Below are positions 16,027 to 24,563 of a DNA stretch of 64,000 nt, piece by piece. The stretch spans positions 806,001 through 870,000 of the forward strand of contig SMNZ01000002.1 in NCBI GenBank assembly GCA_004353515.1. Direction: 5' to 3'. Origin of the DNA: Alteromonadaceae bacterium M269. GTDB taxonomy: Bacteria; Pseudomonadota; Gammaproteobacteria; Enterobacterales; Alteromonadaceae. The notes under the pieces were generated by a model. The model made no database searches. It saw only the letters and a program-made list of their open reading frames with translations, and had not been told where the DNA came from. Each line of letters opens with the position of its first letter. Positions within the stretch are counted from its first letter, which is position 1. Both the position numbers and the translations under genes were made by a program.

Positions 16027-18063
16027 TTAGTTCTGTCGACGAATTAAGTCTCGTATCAAGAAGCGATTGGGGTTTAAGTGTTCTAACAGTTTATTGTTTA
16101 ATGGCAAAGGCTGGCCGCTAATCTGGCAAGCTATTGCCTCTGCCAACAACGGAGCGGTGCATAGACCGCGAGATCCTAATCCCGTTAAAACAAAAAGATT
16201 CTTCTCTGGCTTAGCAAGTGGATATCTATCATCTGGCAGTGCCTTGTAGAGATCCTCAAATTGCCTTTTTTGATGTTGATAGTTAAAGAGGTTGCCCATG
16301 ATGGGCAAATGGTCCGGTGTAGTGCAGCGGATAGAAGCCCGGCCTTGTTGATCTGATTGAAGACTTGTTGGCCAATTCACGTCATTCATGGCTTTTATTT
16401 GTGTTTGCAGATTTTTCTGAGTTTCTTCTATTCTGACTTTTTCACAGTGTTCGTTTTTGACGTAAGTCGAGCCTAGCGTATGTCTATTATTCAAAGTGGG
16501 TGTGAAGTAGCCCTTATGACACACAACCGTTTTTAGTGACGCTGTACTCTCGCTAGTCGTTAAATGTTCTACTTGTCCTCTTACAGCCAGTAAAGGTAAA
16601 TCTACCAAGTTTGGTAGTCGCATAGCCTGTTCATCAGCACCTGTCGCTATGACAAGTGCATCGGCTGTTGTTGTTTCTCCGTTGTTCCAAACCAACTTCC
16701 ACTCGTTATTAGCAAGTTGCTGATAACTTTCTAGTTTGTGATGATAAAAAGTATCAAGCTCTCCAACTGATTTTGCAGCATTGATTTGTGCTTGAATTAG
16801 CTCGGGTGGGTTTAACCATCCTCCTTCAGAAAAATAGAGAGACCAATAGGGGAGGTCTATAGCCGCTTTTTCGGCAGTTTGTTCTGGAGAAAGCCACTCA
16901 AATGTATCTTGTGGCCACTGATTTTTGGACACTAAATTCTGATAGCGATTTTGTAGCTCTGGGGTAAAAGCCAGGATATTAACGCCACACCAATCATGTG
17001 CGAATTCGAAGCCTTGATTATTCAGGGCTTGATAGTAACGGGATGCATAGTGAAAGCAGTGCAGGTATATCAAGCTCTGTGCGTTCATATCTGCTTGGAG
17101 TTGTGGGTAAAAACCAGCCTGCCTATTTCCTGATGCTCTCGTAGCCAGAGATTCGTCTTGGCAATATAGAGTAACCGAATAGCCTTTTCGAATTAATGCT
17201 AAAGCTGTGCTCGTCGCTGCAATTCCGCCGCCGACTATCGCAATGTTTTTAGAGTTAGAGGTGTTCGGTGAGCGATAAAACCAAGGCTTTGGTGGTTTGC
17301 TGGTAGGCTTTTCACTGAGATAGCCTGCTAGCATCTCTCGTTTGCGGCCGAATCCTTTTCGCTTTTCAACATCCAATCCTGCTGCCTTCATGTCTCGCCT
17401 AACTTGCCCCGCTGCGGTAAACGTTGAGAAGGTGCTTCCTGCTTTCCCTAAGCGAACAACCTGCTCGTATAAGCTTGGTTGCCACATTTGAGGATTTTTG
17501 TCTGGCGCAAAGCCATCGAGGAACCAAGCGTCAACAATGCCTTCTATGGGAGATTGAATATTAGGTAAAACGTCTTCTATATCACCAAACCATAGATCTA
17601 GAGTGATGTTACCATTGTCGAAACTAAGGCGATGGCAGCCAGGGTAAAGCTTAGGGTATTGAGAAACTAGTTCATCGACATAAGCTTGAAGCTCAGGCCA
17701 AGGTTGGCTCGTTTTTGCAATCTCCCCAGCAGACATCGGAAACTTTTCAACACTAATAAAGTGCAGTTTCGGAAATGTTTTGCCTTGGTTTTCTGCCTGC
17801 TGGCGGACTCTATCGTAAAGTTCCCAAGTGGCAATGAAATTGAGTCCTGAGCCGAATCCTGTCTCCGCAATAACAAAAGGTTTTGGAATTGAAGGTTTGT
17901 TTTCAGTGTCTTTCAGCCAGCGTTCTGGGAGCTGATTATTTTTTATGAAAACGTATAAGCTCTCTTCCCAACCACTTTCTGCTGAGAAATAAACATCATC
18001 GAAGTCTTCCGCTACCGGAACACCTTTGTCATTAAAATGAATTTTCGCTGAAGTAACTGCCAA
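16027..18063 (-). CDS. mnmC: MnmC, bifunctional tRNA wobble-uridine modification enzyme
   Basis: 678 residues, close to E. coli MnmC (668). The N-terminal methyltransferase domain begins with K-I-H-F-N-D-K-G-V-P and carries the SAM loop E-T-G-F-G-S-G-L-N-F and V-D-A-W-F-L-D-G-F-A-P; the C-terminal FAD oxidase begins with A-I-V-G-G-G-I-A-A-T and has G-S-R-G-L near its end. The oxidase removes the carboxymethyl group from cmnm5s2U34 and the methylase then forms mnm5s2U34 in tRNA. The only usable start is a TTG at 18063. A 257-bp MITE-like element sits 37 bases upstream and may have displaced the original promoter. Divergent from fabB, as in other gammaproteobacteria. Confidence 0.95.
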   Translation of the reverse strand: MAVTSAKIHFNDKGVPVAEDFDDVYFSAESGWEESLYVFIKNNQLPERWLKDTENKPSIPKPFVIAETGFGSGLNFIATWELYDRVRQQAENQGKTFPKLHFISVEKFPMSAGEIAKTSQPWPELQAYVDELVSQYPKLYPGCHRLSFDNGNITLDLWFGDIEDVLPNIQSPIEGIVDAWFLDGFAPDKNPQMWQPSLYEQVVRLGKAGSTFSTFTAAGQVRRDMKAAGLDVEKRKGFGRKREMLAGYLSEKPTSKPPKPWFYRSPNTSNSKNIAIVGGGIAATSTALALIRKGYSVTLYCQDESLATRASGNRQAGFYPQLQADMNAQSLIYLHCFHYASRYYQALNNQGFEFAHDWCGVNILAFTPELQNRYQNLVSKNQWPQDTFEWLSPEQTAEKAAIDLPYWSLYFSEGGWLNPPELIQAQINAAKSVGELDTFYHHKLESYQQLANNEWKLVWNNGETTTADALVIATGADEQAMRLPNLVDLPLLAVRGQVEHLTTSESTASLKTVVCHKGYFTPTLNNRHTLGSTYVKNEHCEKVRIEETQKNLQTQIKAMNDVNWPTSLQSDQQGRASIRCTTPDHLPIMGNLFNYQHQKRQFEDLYKALPDDRYPLAKPEKNLFVLTGLGSRGLCTAPLLAEAIACQISGQPLPLNNKLLEHLNPNRFLIRDLIRRQN

Positions 18064-18099
18064 TCTTATTCAACCTATTGAGGAAACAACGTATTATAC

Positions 18100-18356
18100 C
18101 ATTCAGTAGTAATAAGTGATCAGCTCAGAAGCTTCTGGCAAGTCTATTGGCAAAGCGGGCTCTCAAAGAAAGGCTGGTTGCCTTTTGAGAGAGCATAATG
18201 CCGCCATGGGACGTGCCAGAGATTCCTTTCAGGCGAGTCTAAAATGCCCTGATTCTGTGTTGCGTTGTTTTGATTTAACCCGTTAGACCTGCAACAACGC
18301 GCCTAGACTCAATGCATTTTAACTCTCGCTGAGTGAACACTTATTACTACTGAATG
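18100..18356. mobile_element. MITE-like element, 257 bp, with 9-bp target duplication
   Basis: Perfect 19-bp terminal inverted repeats, CATTCAGTAGTAATAAGTG at 18100-18118 and its reverse complement at 18338-18356, with weaker complementarity continuing inward. Outside them lies an exact 9-bp direct repeat, GTATTATAC (18091-18099 and 18357-18365), the expected target-site duplication. There is no open frame inside, so it cannot move alone. The interior contains a further hairpin (GCTCTCAAA near 18159 against TTTTGAGAGAGC near 18183). Nine-base duplications are seen with IS1, IS4 and some IS5-type transposases; the parent family is not identified. It lies between mnmC and fabB. Confidence 0.8.
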
Positions 18357-18551
18357 GTATTATACTAGTGAGCTGTATTTTAGCGGCGCAATAAGCTTAA
18401 CACCATTGTCATTTATGAATGTGATGATGCAGCCATACGCAGAGTTTATAGCTCCGCTTTATTACTTTGAAAGAAAAAAGTTAGTAAAAGCAGACCAGTT
18501 ATTGCTTTAAAACCTTTAACATAGCGACAAATTTTAAATTAGGGTAAATCT

Positions 18552-19766
18552 ATGAGAAGAGCCGTTATTACGGGCTTAGGCATTGTTTCCAGCATCGGTA
18601 ACAACCAAAAAGATGTCACAGAAGCGTTGAAAGAAGGACGCTCTGGTATTGCTCGCTGTGAAGAGTTTGCTGATGTAGGCATGCGAAGCCAAGTTTGTGG
18701 ACCAATTGATATTAATTTAGCTGATCACATCGATAGAAAAATCATACGTTTTATGGGTGATGCAGCTGGTTATGCTTATGTTGCGATGCAACAAGCAATA
18801 GAAGATTCGGGCCTTAGTGATGAAATGGTATCGAATGTAAGAACTGGTATCATTGCAGGTTCAGGTGGTGCGTCTTCTAAAAACCAAGTAGAAGCAGCAG
18901 ATATTTTGCGTGAAAAAGGCGTGAGACGTGTTGGCCCTTACATGGTCACTCGTACTATGGGAAGTACCGTTTCTGCCTGCTTAGCGACGCCTTTTAAAAT
19001 CAAAGGTGTTAACTACTCAATTAGCTCTGCTTGCTCGACGAGTGCACATTGTATCGGGCACGCTATGGAGCAAATTCAATTGAATAAGCAAGATGTTATT
19101 TTTGCCGGTGGCGGTGAAGAATTGCATTGGAGCCTATCGATGGAATTTGATGCTATGGGAGCACTGTCATCTAAATATAATGACAACCCTCAAGTTGCAT
19201 CGAGAACTTATGACGCTGATCGCGATGGTTTTGTTAGTACAGGCGGTGGCAGTATTGTTGTCGTTGAAGAGCTAGAGCATGCTTTAGCTAGAGGCGCTAA
19301 GATTTACGCTGAGATCGTCGGTTATGGTGCGACTTCAGATGGCGCGGATATGGTCGCTCCATCAGGTGAGGGTGCTGTTCGCTGTATGCAACAGGCACTA
19401 TCAACGGTTGATGGGCCTATTGATTATCTGAATACACACGGAACATCTACGCCTGTTGGTGATGTGAAAGAGCTGGAAGCTGTTCGCGAAGTTTTTGGTG
19501 ATCAAGCGCCGCCTATGAGTGCGACAAAAGCAATGACAGGCCACGCTCTTGGAGCTGCTGGTTCAAATGAAGCGATATTCTCGTTGCTGATGATGCAAAA
19601 TGATTTTATTGCACCGTCTATCAATATCGATACCTTAGACGAACGAGCTGAAGGTTTAGATATCGTGACAGAAACCAGAGAGACTAAGTTAAATCAAGTG
19701 ATGTCTAATAGCTTTGGCTTTGGCGGAACTAATGCTACGCTAGTCTTCAAGCGTTTTGAGCAGTAA
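18552..19766 (+). CDS. fabB: FabB, beta-ketoacyl-ACP synthase I
   Basis: 404 residues, the standard length. The catalytic triad is visible: Cys161 in S-S-A-C-S-T-S-A-H, His in [11 protein letters not shown] and His in [10 protein letters not shown]; the C-terminal [10 protein letters not shown] is also canonical. FabB condenses malonyl-ACP with growing acyl chains and is needed for unsaturated fatty acid synthesis together with FabA. AGGG lies upstream of the ATG. Nearly 190 bases of upstream sequence separate it from the MITE, enough for its own promoter. Confidence 0.96.
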   Translation: MRRAVITGLGIVSSIGNNQKDVTEALKEGRSGIARCEEFADVGMRSQVCGPIDINLADHIDRKIIRFMGDAAGYAYVAMQQAIEDSGLSDEMVSNVRTGIIAGSGGASSKNQVEAADILREKGVRRVGPYMVTRTMGSTVSACLATPFKIKGVNYSISSACSTSAHCIGHAMEQIQLNKQDVIFAGGGEELHWSLSMEFDAMGALSSKYNDNPQVASRTYDADRDGFVSTGGGSIVVVEELEHALARGAKIYAEIVGYGATSDGADMVAPSGEGAVRCMQQALSTVDGPIDYLNTHGTSTPVGDVKELEAVREVFGDQAPPMSATKAMTGHALGAAGSNEAIFSLLMMQNDFIAPSINIDTLDERAEGLDIVTETRETKLNQVMSNSFGFGGTNATLVFKRFEQ

Positions 19767-19810
19767 TTAATACCCACGCGTATAAAATAGCTGTATTCTC
19801 AACGTGTTGT

Positions 19811-19860
19811 GTGGAGGTCAAGTCAAAGTTATTTATCTATAGCTTTGGATGAACCTCCAC
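19811..19860. other. Long two-step hairpin
   Basis: GTGGAGGT (19811-19818) pairs with ACCTCCAC (19853-19860), and inside it CAAAG (19824-19828) pairs with CTTTG (19843-19847). It lies 45 bases after fabB and 33 bases before the next gene. A T-run is missing; it could be a fabB 3' structure or a leader element of the following gene. Confidence 0.45.
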
Positions 19861-19892
19861 TGTTTGTTTAACACGCAAGAGATTATTTTTTT

Positions 19893-20651
19893 ATGGTTAC
19901 CGAATCCGCTTCTATAGAGCAAGGTTCAATAACACCAGCCAAACAACCATCCGCCCGACTGCATAGTGTTGACTTCATGCGCGGTGTTGCTTGTTTGAGT
20001 ATGCCCATCTTTCATTCTGTTTATAATCTCTACCAGTTTGGTTTTACTGATACTGCTTGGACCAAGACATTATTCTGGGTTATCTACCAGAAAATGGGGC
20101 TGGGTACCTTTGTCTTAGTCTCAGGTATGGCTTTTACGCTCAGTACACAATCCGGTATCCGATGGAATCGAATATTAAGACGTGTTTTAAAATTAGGCGG
20201 CGTCGCGTTAGCTATTACTGTCGCTACTTATTTTGCCGAACCTAATAAGTTTGTCCGGTTTGGAGTCATTCACTTTTTCGCTAGCGTCATATTAATTGCG
20301 ACGCTTGTCAGGCCTTTAAAGCAATGGCTAATTTTACCGGGAGCGCTAATTATTGCTGTGGCGGTATATATAGGCAGAGGTGGTATCGATCCTAATCCCT
20401 GGCTGTACATAACAGGCCTAATGAGCCACCGCCCGTCTTCTATTGATTACATTCCTTTGATTCCCTGGTTAGGTGTGTTCTTTATTGGAATGGGATTGGC
20501 TAATTGGTTCAAGCTACCTGAACACCCCAAAGAGCCTGCTGGTTACATGAAGCCTGTTATTTGGTTAGGCAAACATTCGCTGCCCTTCTATATTATTCAC
20601 CAAATCGTTTTGTACGGGCTGTTTTACTTGATTGCTCTTGCGGTAAGGTAA
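19893..20651 (+). CDS. Heparan-alpha-glucosaminide N-acetyltransferase-like membrane protein
   Basis: 252 residues, about seven membrane helices. The first segment carries R-L-H-S-V-D-F-M-R-G-V-A and M-P-I-F-H-S-V, the conserved D-x-x-R-G and helix His of the HGSNAT-like catalytic family (PF07786, formerly DUF1624). Later blocks H-F-F-A-S-V and Y-I-P-L-I-P-W-L-G-V-F-F-I-G fit too. Bacterial members are inner-membrane proteins presumed to transfer acyl groups to sugars across the membrane; substrate unknown. It appears monocistronic. Confidence 0.82.
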   Translation: MVTESASIEQGSITPAKQPSARLHSVDFMRGVACLSMPIFHSVYNLYQFGFTDTAWTKTLFWVIYQKMGLGTFVLVSGMAFTLSTQSGIRWNRILRRVLKLGGVALAITVATYFAEPNKFVRFGVIHFFASVILIATLVRPLKQWLILPGALIIAVAVYIGRGGIDPNPWLYITGLMSHRPSSIDYIPLIPWLGVFFIGMGLANWFKLPEHPKEPAGYMKPVIWLGKHSLPFYIIHQIVLYGLFYLIALAVR

Positions 20652-20664
20652 TCGAGCGTTCTTG

Positions 20665-21378
20665 CTACTTCACTGTTAAAGTTTCGAGTGCATCGGTGTC
20701 GATGATATCGATACACCCATAATGAAGTTTTATCATGCCAAGCTGTTGTAATTCCTGTAGCAGCTTATTCACCGTTTGACGTGTAATGTTGAGCATACTG
20801 GCGAGTGATTCTTGAGATACCGAAATTCGTGTATGTGTTGCGTCATCATCCTGACTAGATCGACTATTTGCTAGCATAGGATTATGACTTAACAGTATTA
20901 GCCTCCTAGCTAATTGGCCTTTGTTCGACAAGCTTGCCGAATCTTCTAATAACGAAAAAGTTTGCCTAAGTTTTTGGCAGAGCAAGGTTACGAAGTGTTG
21001 ATAAAGTTCAGGGTGATTTGAAAGGAGTCCTGAGAATCCTTGTGAGGGTAATAGCAGAAGTGTCGTTTCAGTTTCTGCATGAGAGTCGTGAGTTCTCGGT
21101 AATCCATCAAATAGTGATATTTCCCCAAACCATTGCCCAGGCTCAAGCCAAGTGAGCAACGCTTCTTTGCCTTCAGTTGTTATGCTACTGACACGCATTT
21201 TGCCGGTGAGCACACAATACAAACCTTTAGGTTGATCTCCTTTCTCGAACAACAACTCGCCACTGCTGAGAGTTTTGATTCTGCATAAAGTTGCGAGCTT
21301 TTCGATCACATCGGGTGGTAGTTCCCTGAACCAATCGTTATTCGACAATAACTGTTTGATTTGATCTTTAGTCGCCAT
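20665..21378 (-). CDS. Crp/Fnr family transcriptional regulator
   Basis: 237 residues from ATG 21378; the open frame continues upstream to 21609 but that part overlaps the divergent gene and is not coding-like. A cyclic-nucleotide-binding-type beta barrel (F-E-K-G-D-Q-P-K-G-L-Y-C-V-L-T-G, then W-F-G-E-I-S-L-F-D-G-L-P-R-T) is followed by a Crp-type helix-turn-helix (S-Q-E-S-L-A-S-M-L-N-I-T-R-Q-T-V-N-K). The barrel lacks the R-S classical cAMP contacts (R-T is present) and there is no N-terminal Cys cluster, so neither cAMP nor an Fe-S ligand can be assumed. It is divergent from the aldolase gene with a 30-bp dyad between them. Confidence 0.9.
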   Translation of the reverse strand: MATKDQIKQLLSNNDWFRELPPDVIEKLATLCRIKTLSSGELLFEKGDQPKGLYCVLTGKMRVSSITTEGKEALLTWLEPGQWFGEISLFDGLPRTHDSHAETETTLLLLPSQGFSGLLSNHPELYQHFVTLLCQKLRQTFSLLEDSASLSNKGQLARRLILLSHNPMLANSRSSQDDDATHTRISVSQESLASMLNITRQTVNKLLQELQQLGMIKLHYGCIDIIDTDALETLTVK

Positions 21379-21402
21379 ACAAGCTCTCTCACCAATTAAT
21401 CG

Positions 21403-21432
21403 TATCAATTGTAAACTATTTGACAGTTGATA
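21403..21432. promoter_or_regulatory. 30-bp dyad between regulator and aldolase
   Basis: TATCAATTGT (21403-21412) and ACAGTTGATA (21423-21432) form an inverted repeat, nine of ten positions paired, with a ten-base spacer. It lies 25 bases upstream of the Crp/Fnr gene and 54 bases upstream of the aldolase gene, a sensible place for an operator controlling both. Confidence 0.5.
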
Positions 21433-21486
21433 AGCGATACTCGGAGTAATCTGTGTTAATTCAATGTTATTGTTAGAGGAATTTCT

Positions 21487-22248
21487 ATGTCGAGCTCTCA
21501 AAGTGTAAAAGAACAAGTTTCTGCTGAAGAATGGCAACTGCGCGTTGATTTGGCTGCTTGCTATCGAGCGGTGGCGATGCATGGATGGGATGATTTGGTT
21601 TTTACTCATATCTCAGCACGGATACCAGGGCCAGAACACCATTTTTTGATTAATCCTTACGGCATGATGTTTGAGGAAGTTACAGCTTCTAGCCTGGTAA
21701 AAATTGATTTGCAGGGTAACAAAGTGATGGATTCTGAATACAACATTAACCCAGCTGGTTTTACGATTCATAGCGCCGTGCATGAAGCGCGAGAAGATGC
21801 GATGTGTGTTTTACATTTGCACACTGCAGCAGGTGTCGCAGTCTCTGCAACGAAAGATGGTTTGTTACCCTTGAGCCAGCAGTCGCTATTTCCTTTGTCG
21901 TCTTTGTCTTATCACGACTATGAAGGTATTGCTTTAAACCCAGAAGAGAAACCTCGCTTGGTAGCTGATCTAGGTCATACCAATTTTATGATATTGCGTA
22001 ACCATGGATTATTAACTTGTGCATCGACTATCCAGGATGCGTTTCTCTACATGTATTTCTTAGAATGTGCTTGCCAAATTCAGTTACGAGCTCAATCTAG
22101 TGGCCAAGAGTTAATTCCAATTCCTGGCCCGATTTTGGCGGGGATTCAAGCTCAAGCTAAACAGTCGACCAATAATGTGGGAGGTGCCTTGGCTTGGCCA
22201 GGTATATTGCGCAAGTTAGACAGGATTAACCCCGGCTACGATCAGTAA
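21487..22248 (+). CDS. Class II aldolase/adducin family protein
   Basis: 253 residues; GAGGA lies six bases before the ATG. The family's zinc ligands are visible in V-L-H-L-H-T-A-A-G and R-N-H-G-L-L, and the N-terminal D-L-A-A-C-Y-R-A-V-A-M-H-G-W-D-D and H-I-S-A-R blocks are typical of the longer adducin-like members rather than fuculose-phosphate aldolases. Members cleave or epimerise phosphorylated sugars or act on hydroxyketones, and no substrate can be chosen here. It ends in a strong terminator, so the downstream nitrilase has its own promoter. Confidence 0.88.
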   Translation: MSSSQSVKEQVSAEEWQLRVDLAACYRAVAMHGWDDLVFTHISARIPGPEHHFLINPYGMMFEEVTASSLVKIDLQGNKVMDSEYNINPAGFTIHSAVHEAREDAMCVLHLHTAAGVAVSATKDGLLPLSQQSLFPLSSLSYHDYEGIALNPEEKPRLVADLGHTNFMILRNHGLLTCASTIQDAFLYMYFLECACQIQLRAQSSGQELIPIPGPILAGIQAQAKQSTNNVGGALAWPGILRKLDRINPGYDQ

Positions 22249-22271
22249 TACTCTCGTTAAGTCATAAGAAT

Positions 22272-22295
22272 AAAGGAGCGAAAGCTCCTTTTTTT
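22272..22295 (+). terminator. Rho-independent terminator after the aldolase gene
   Basis: AAAGGAGC and GCTCCTTT form an 8-bp stem closed by a GAAA tetraloop, followed by a T-tract. A textbook intrinsic terminator. Confidence 0.92.
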
Positions 22296-22412
22296 GTGGG
22301 CACAGGTTTTTACAACGCTTTAAATAAAAATGCGTAACTTAAGCGAGCTAGGATTGTGTTTAGATGGGAAGAAACTCTAAACTCTCACTATTTCAAATTC
22401 CGAGGTAGTTCC

Positions 22413-23360
22413 ATGACATCAGTTAAAGTCGCAGCTGTTCAAGCAGCTCCCGTATTATTCGATAAAAGTGCCAGCGTTCAAAAAGCGTGTGATTTAACCT
22501 TGGAAGCCGCTGAAAAAGGGGCTGAACTTGTCTTATTACCTGAGGCATTTATTCCTGCATACCCTCGTGGTTTTGGGTTTGGCATGGTTGTTGGCAGTAG
22601 AAATGAGGAAGGGCGTCAATTGTGGAAACGCTATTGGCAAAATGCGATAGACGTTCCCAGCAAAGAAACCGATCAACTCGCGAAAGCTGCAAAGCAAGCT
22701 GGAGTCTATCTATCAATCGGTGTTATTGAACGCGACGGTGATTTCAGTGGTGGAACGCTATACTGTACGCAGCTTCAATTTTCTCCTGAAGGTGAGTTAC
22801 TGGGCAAGCATAGAAAACTCAAACCAACAGGTAGTGAAAGATTGATTTGGGGTGAAGGCGATGGAAGCACTCTTCCCGTATTTGATACGCCAATAGGCAA
22901 ACTGGGCGGATTAATTTGTTGGGAGAACTATATGCCTATGGCGCGCATGGCTATGTACGCCCAAGGTGTTCAAATTTACTTAGCGCCTACTGCGGACCAA
23001 AGACCGACATGGCAATCGAGTATGCAGCATATAGCAGCGGAAGGACGATGCTTCGTTGTTAGCTGTAATCAGTATGTGACTAAGGATATGTATCCTAAGC
23101 ATCTGGAAACCTATGAAGAGCTTGAAAAACAACCTGAGGTTATGAGTCGAGGGGGGAGTGTTATCTTATCGCCTATGGGTGAAGTTCTAGCTGGGCCTTT
23201 GTGGGATGAAGAGGGGATCTTGATGGCAGAACTTGATCTGAGTGAAATTGGTAAAAGTAAGCTAGATTTTGATGCTGTAGGGCATTACGCCAGGCCAGAT
23301 GTTTTCCAGCTGCAGGTTAACGCCTCAGCTCAACCACCAGTGGTTTTTAATAAAGACTAA
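22413..23360 (+). CDS. Nitrilase-type carbon-nitrogen hydrolase
   Basis: 315 residues from ATG 22413, preceded by GAGGTA; the frame is open from 22356. The catalytic triad is complete: Glu44 in L-L-P-E-A-F, Lys in H-R-K-L-K-P-T and Cys in L-I-C-W-E-N-Y-M. C-W-E-N places it with true nitrilases and cyanide-type hydratases, rather than amidases of the superfamily. The predicted reaction is conversion of an organic nitrile to the acid plus ammonia in the cytoplasm. It stands between an aldolase-like gene and pdxB without an obvious operon partner. Confidence 0.9.
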   Translation: MTSVKVAAVQAAPVLFDKSASVQKACDLTLEAAEKGAELVLLPEAFIPAYPRGFGFGMVVGSRNEEGRQLWKRYWQNAIDVPSKETDQLAKAAKQAGVYLSIGVIERDGDFSGGTLYCTQLQFSPEGELLGKHRKLKPTGSERLIWGEGDGSTLPVFDTPIGKLGGLICWENYMPMARMAMYAQGVQIYLAPTADQRPTWQSSMQHIAAEGRCFVVSCNQYVTKDMYPKHLETYEELEKQPEVMSRGGSVILSPMGEVLAGPLWDEEGILMAELDLSEIGKSKLDFDAVGHYARPDVFQLQVNASAQPPVVFNKD

Positions 23361-23408
23361 TGACAAGTTGATGATTAGTCATAAGAGTATGTTGAATAAC
23401 GACAACAA

Positions 23409-24539
23409 ATGAATATATTTTATGAAGATACCATGCCCTATGCGCTCGAACATTTTCGCGATTGGGGCAATGTTCAATCGTTCAACCATAAAACGATTAA
23501 GCCTGAAGATATTGTCGATGCTGACTTACTCTTTGTTCGCTCAACAACGAAAGTCGACGAATACTTAGTTGGGCAATGTCGGAAACTCAAGTTTGTCGCA
23601 ACGGCAACTTCGGGTTCGAATCACGTCGATATCGATTATCTTAAATCTCGCAACATTGGTTTTGCTTCCGCGGCAGGATCTAATGCAATAGCCGTTGCCG
23701 AATATGTTGTCAGCGCGATTTTAGTGATGGCGGAGAAGCTTAACTGGCAGGCGGAAGGAAAAACAGTCGGTGTTGTTGGTGCTGGTCAAGTAGGAACACA
23801 GGTAGAGCGAAAACTCAGTGCTTTAGGTATGGACGTTCGATTGTGTGATCCGCCGCTAGAAGCTTCTGGAGATACAAGAAATTTTGTTTCTTTGGAAGAG
23901 GTAATGACATGTGATGTCATTACGCTGCATGTCCCTTTGGTTCGTAGCGGCGAGCACCCAACGCTGTATATGTTTGATCACGACCGCCTGCAGGCTATCT
24001 CTGAAAAACAAGTCTTGATAAACGCAGCGCGAGGAGAAGTCGTTGATAACCAGGCGTTGCTTAATTTGTTGACGTCGGGAAAGCAAATGAATCTGGTTTT
24101 CGATGTCTGGGAAAATGAGCCGGATATCAACTTCCAGCTTGTTCCATATATCGATATCGCGACAGCCCATATCGCAGGTCATACAATTGAAGGTAAAGCT
24201 AAAGGAACAAGCTTTGTTTATCGGCATGCAGCCAAAGCGTTGGAGCTAGCTAATGAAGTTGAATGGTCTTCTTTGCTTCCGAAAAACGAACATACACAGC
24301 TGAATTTAAATCAAGATTCTCAAATCACGCAAGACACGATTCGAGATATCGTATTTTCGGTTTATGACATTCGTGATGATGATGCAGCTTTTCGTCAACA
24401 GGTGAAGGATGGAGATACATTTCGCTATTACAGAAAGAACTATCCTATTCGAAGAGAGTTTGCTTCACTTCAAGTTAATGCTGGAAATTTAACTGGAACA
24501 AAGGCAATCTACGAGCTAGGCTTTTCGCCTTTTGATTAA
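23409..24539 (+). CDS. pdxB: PdxB, erythronate-4-phosphate dehydrogenase
   Basis: 376 residues, as in E. coli (378). The N-terminus M-N-I-F-Y-E-D-T-M-P is characteristic; the NAD-binding loop is V-G-V-V-G-A-G-Q-V-G and the catalytic region includes N-A-A-R-G-E-V-V and A-H-I-A-G-H-T-I-E-G-K-A-K-G. The C-terminal PdxB dimerisation domain (R-R-E-F) is present. It oxidises 4-phosphoerythronate in the DXP-independent branch feeding pyridoxal phosphate synthesis. Asd follows 24 bases later, a conserved arrangement. Confidence 0.96.
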   Translation: MNIFYEDTMPYALEHFRDWGNVQSFNHKTIKPEDIVDADLLFVRSTTKVDEYLVGQCRKLKFVATATSGSNHVDIDYLKSRNIGFASAAGSNAIAVAEYVVSAILVMAEKLNWQAEGKTVGVVGAGQVGTQVERKLSALGMDVRLCDPPLEASGDTRNFVSLEEVMTCDVITLHVPLVRSGEHPTLYMFDHDRLQAISEKQVLINAARGEVVDNQALLNLLTSGKQMNLVFDVWENEPDINFQLVPYIDIATAHIAGHTIEGKAKGTSFVYRHAAKALELANEVEWSSLLPKNEHTQLNLNQDSQITQDTIRDIVFSVYDIRDDDAAFRQQVKDGDTFRYYRKNYPIRREFASLQVNAGNLTGTKAIYELGFSPFD

Positions 24540-24563
24540 CGCTTTTTAGGAGATTTTTGTAAG

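Noticed and set aside
21379..21609. N-terminal extension of the Crp/Fnr frame
   Set aside because: It would overlap the divergent aldolase gene and its promoter; ATG 21378 with an upstream GAGAG fits the family length.
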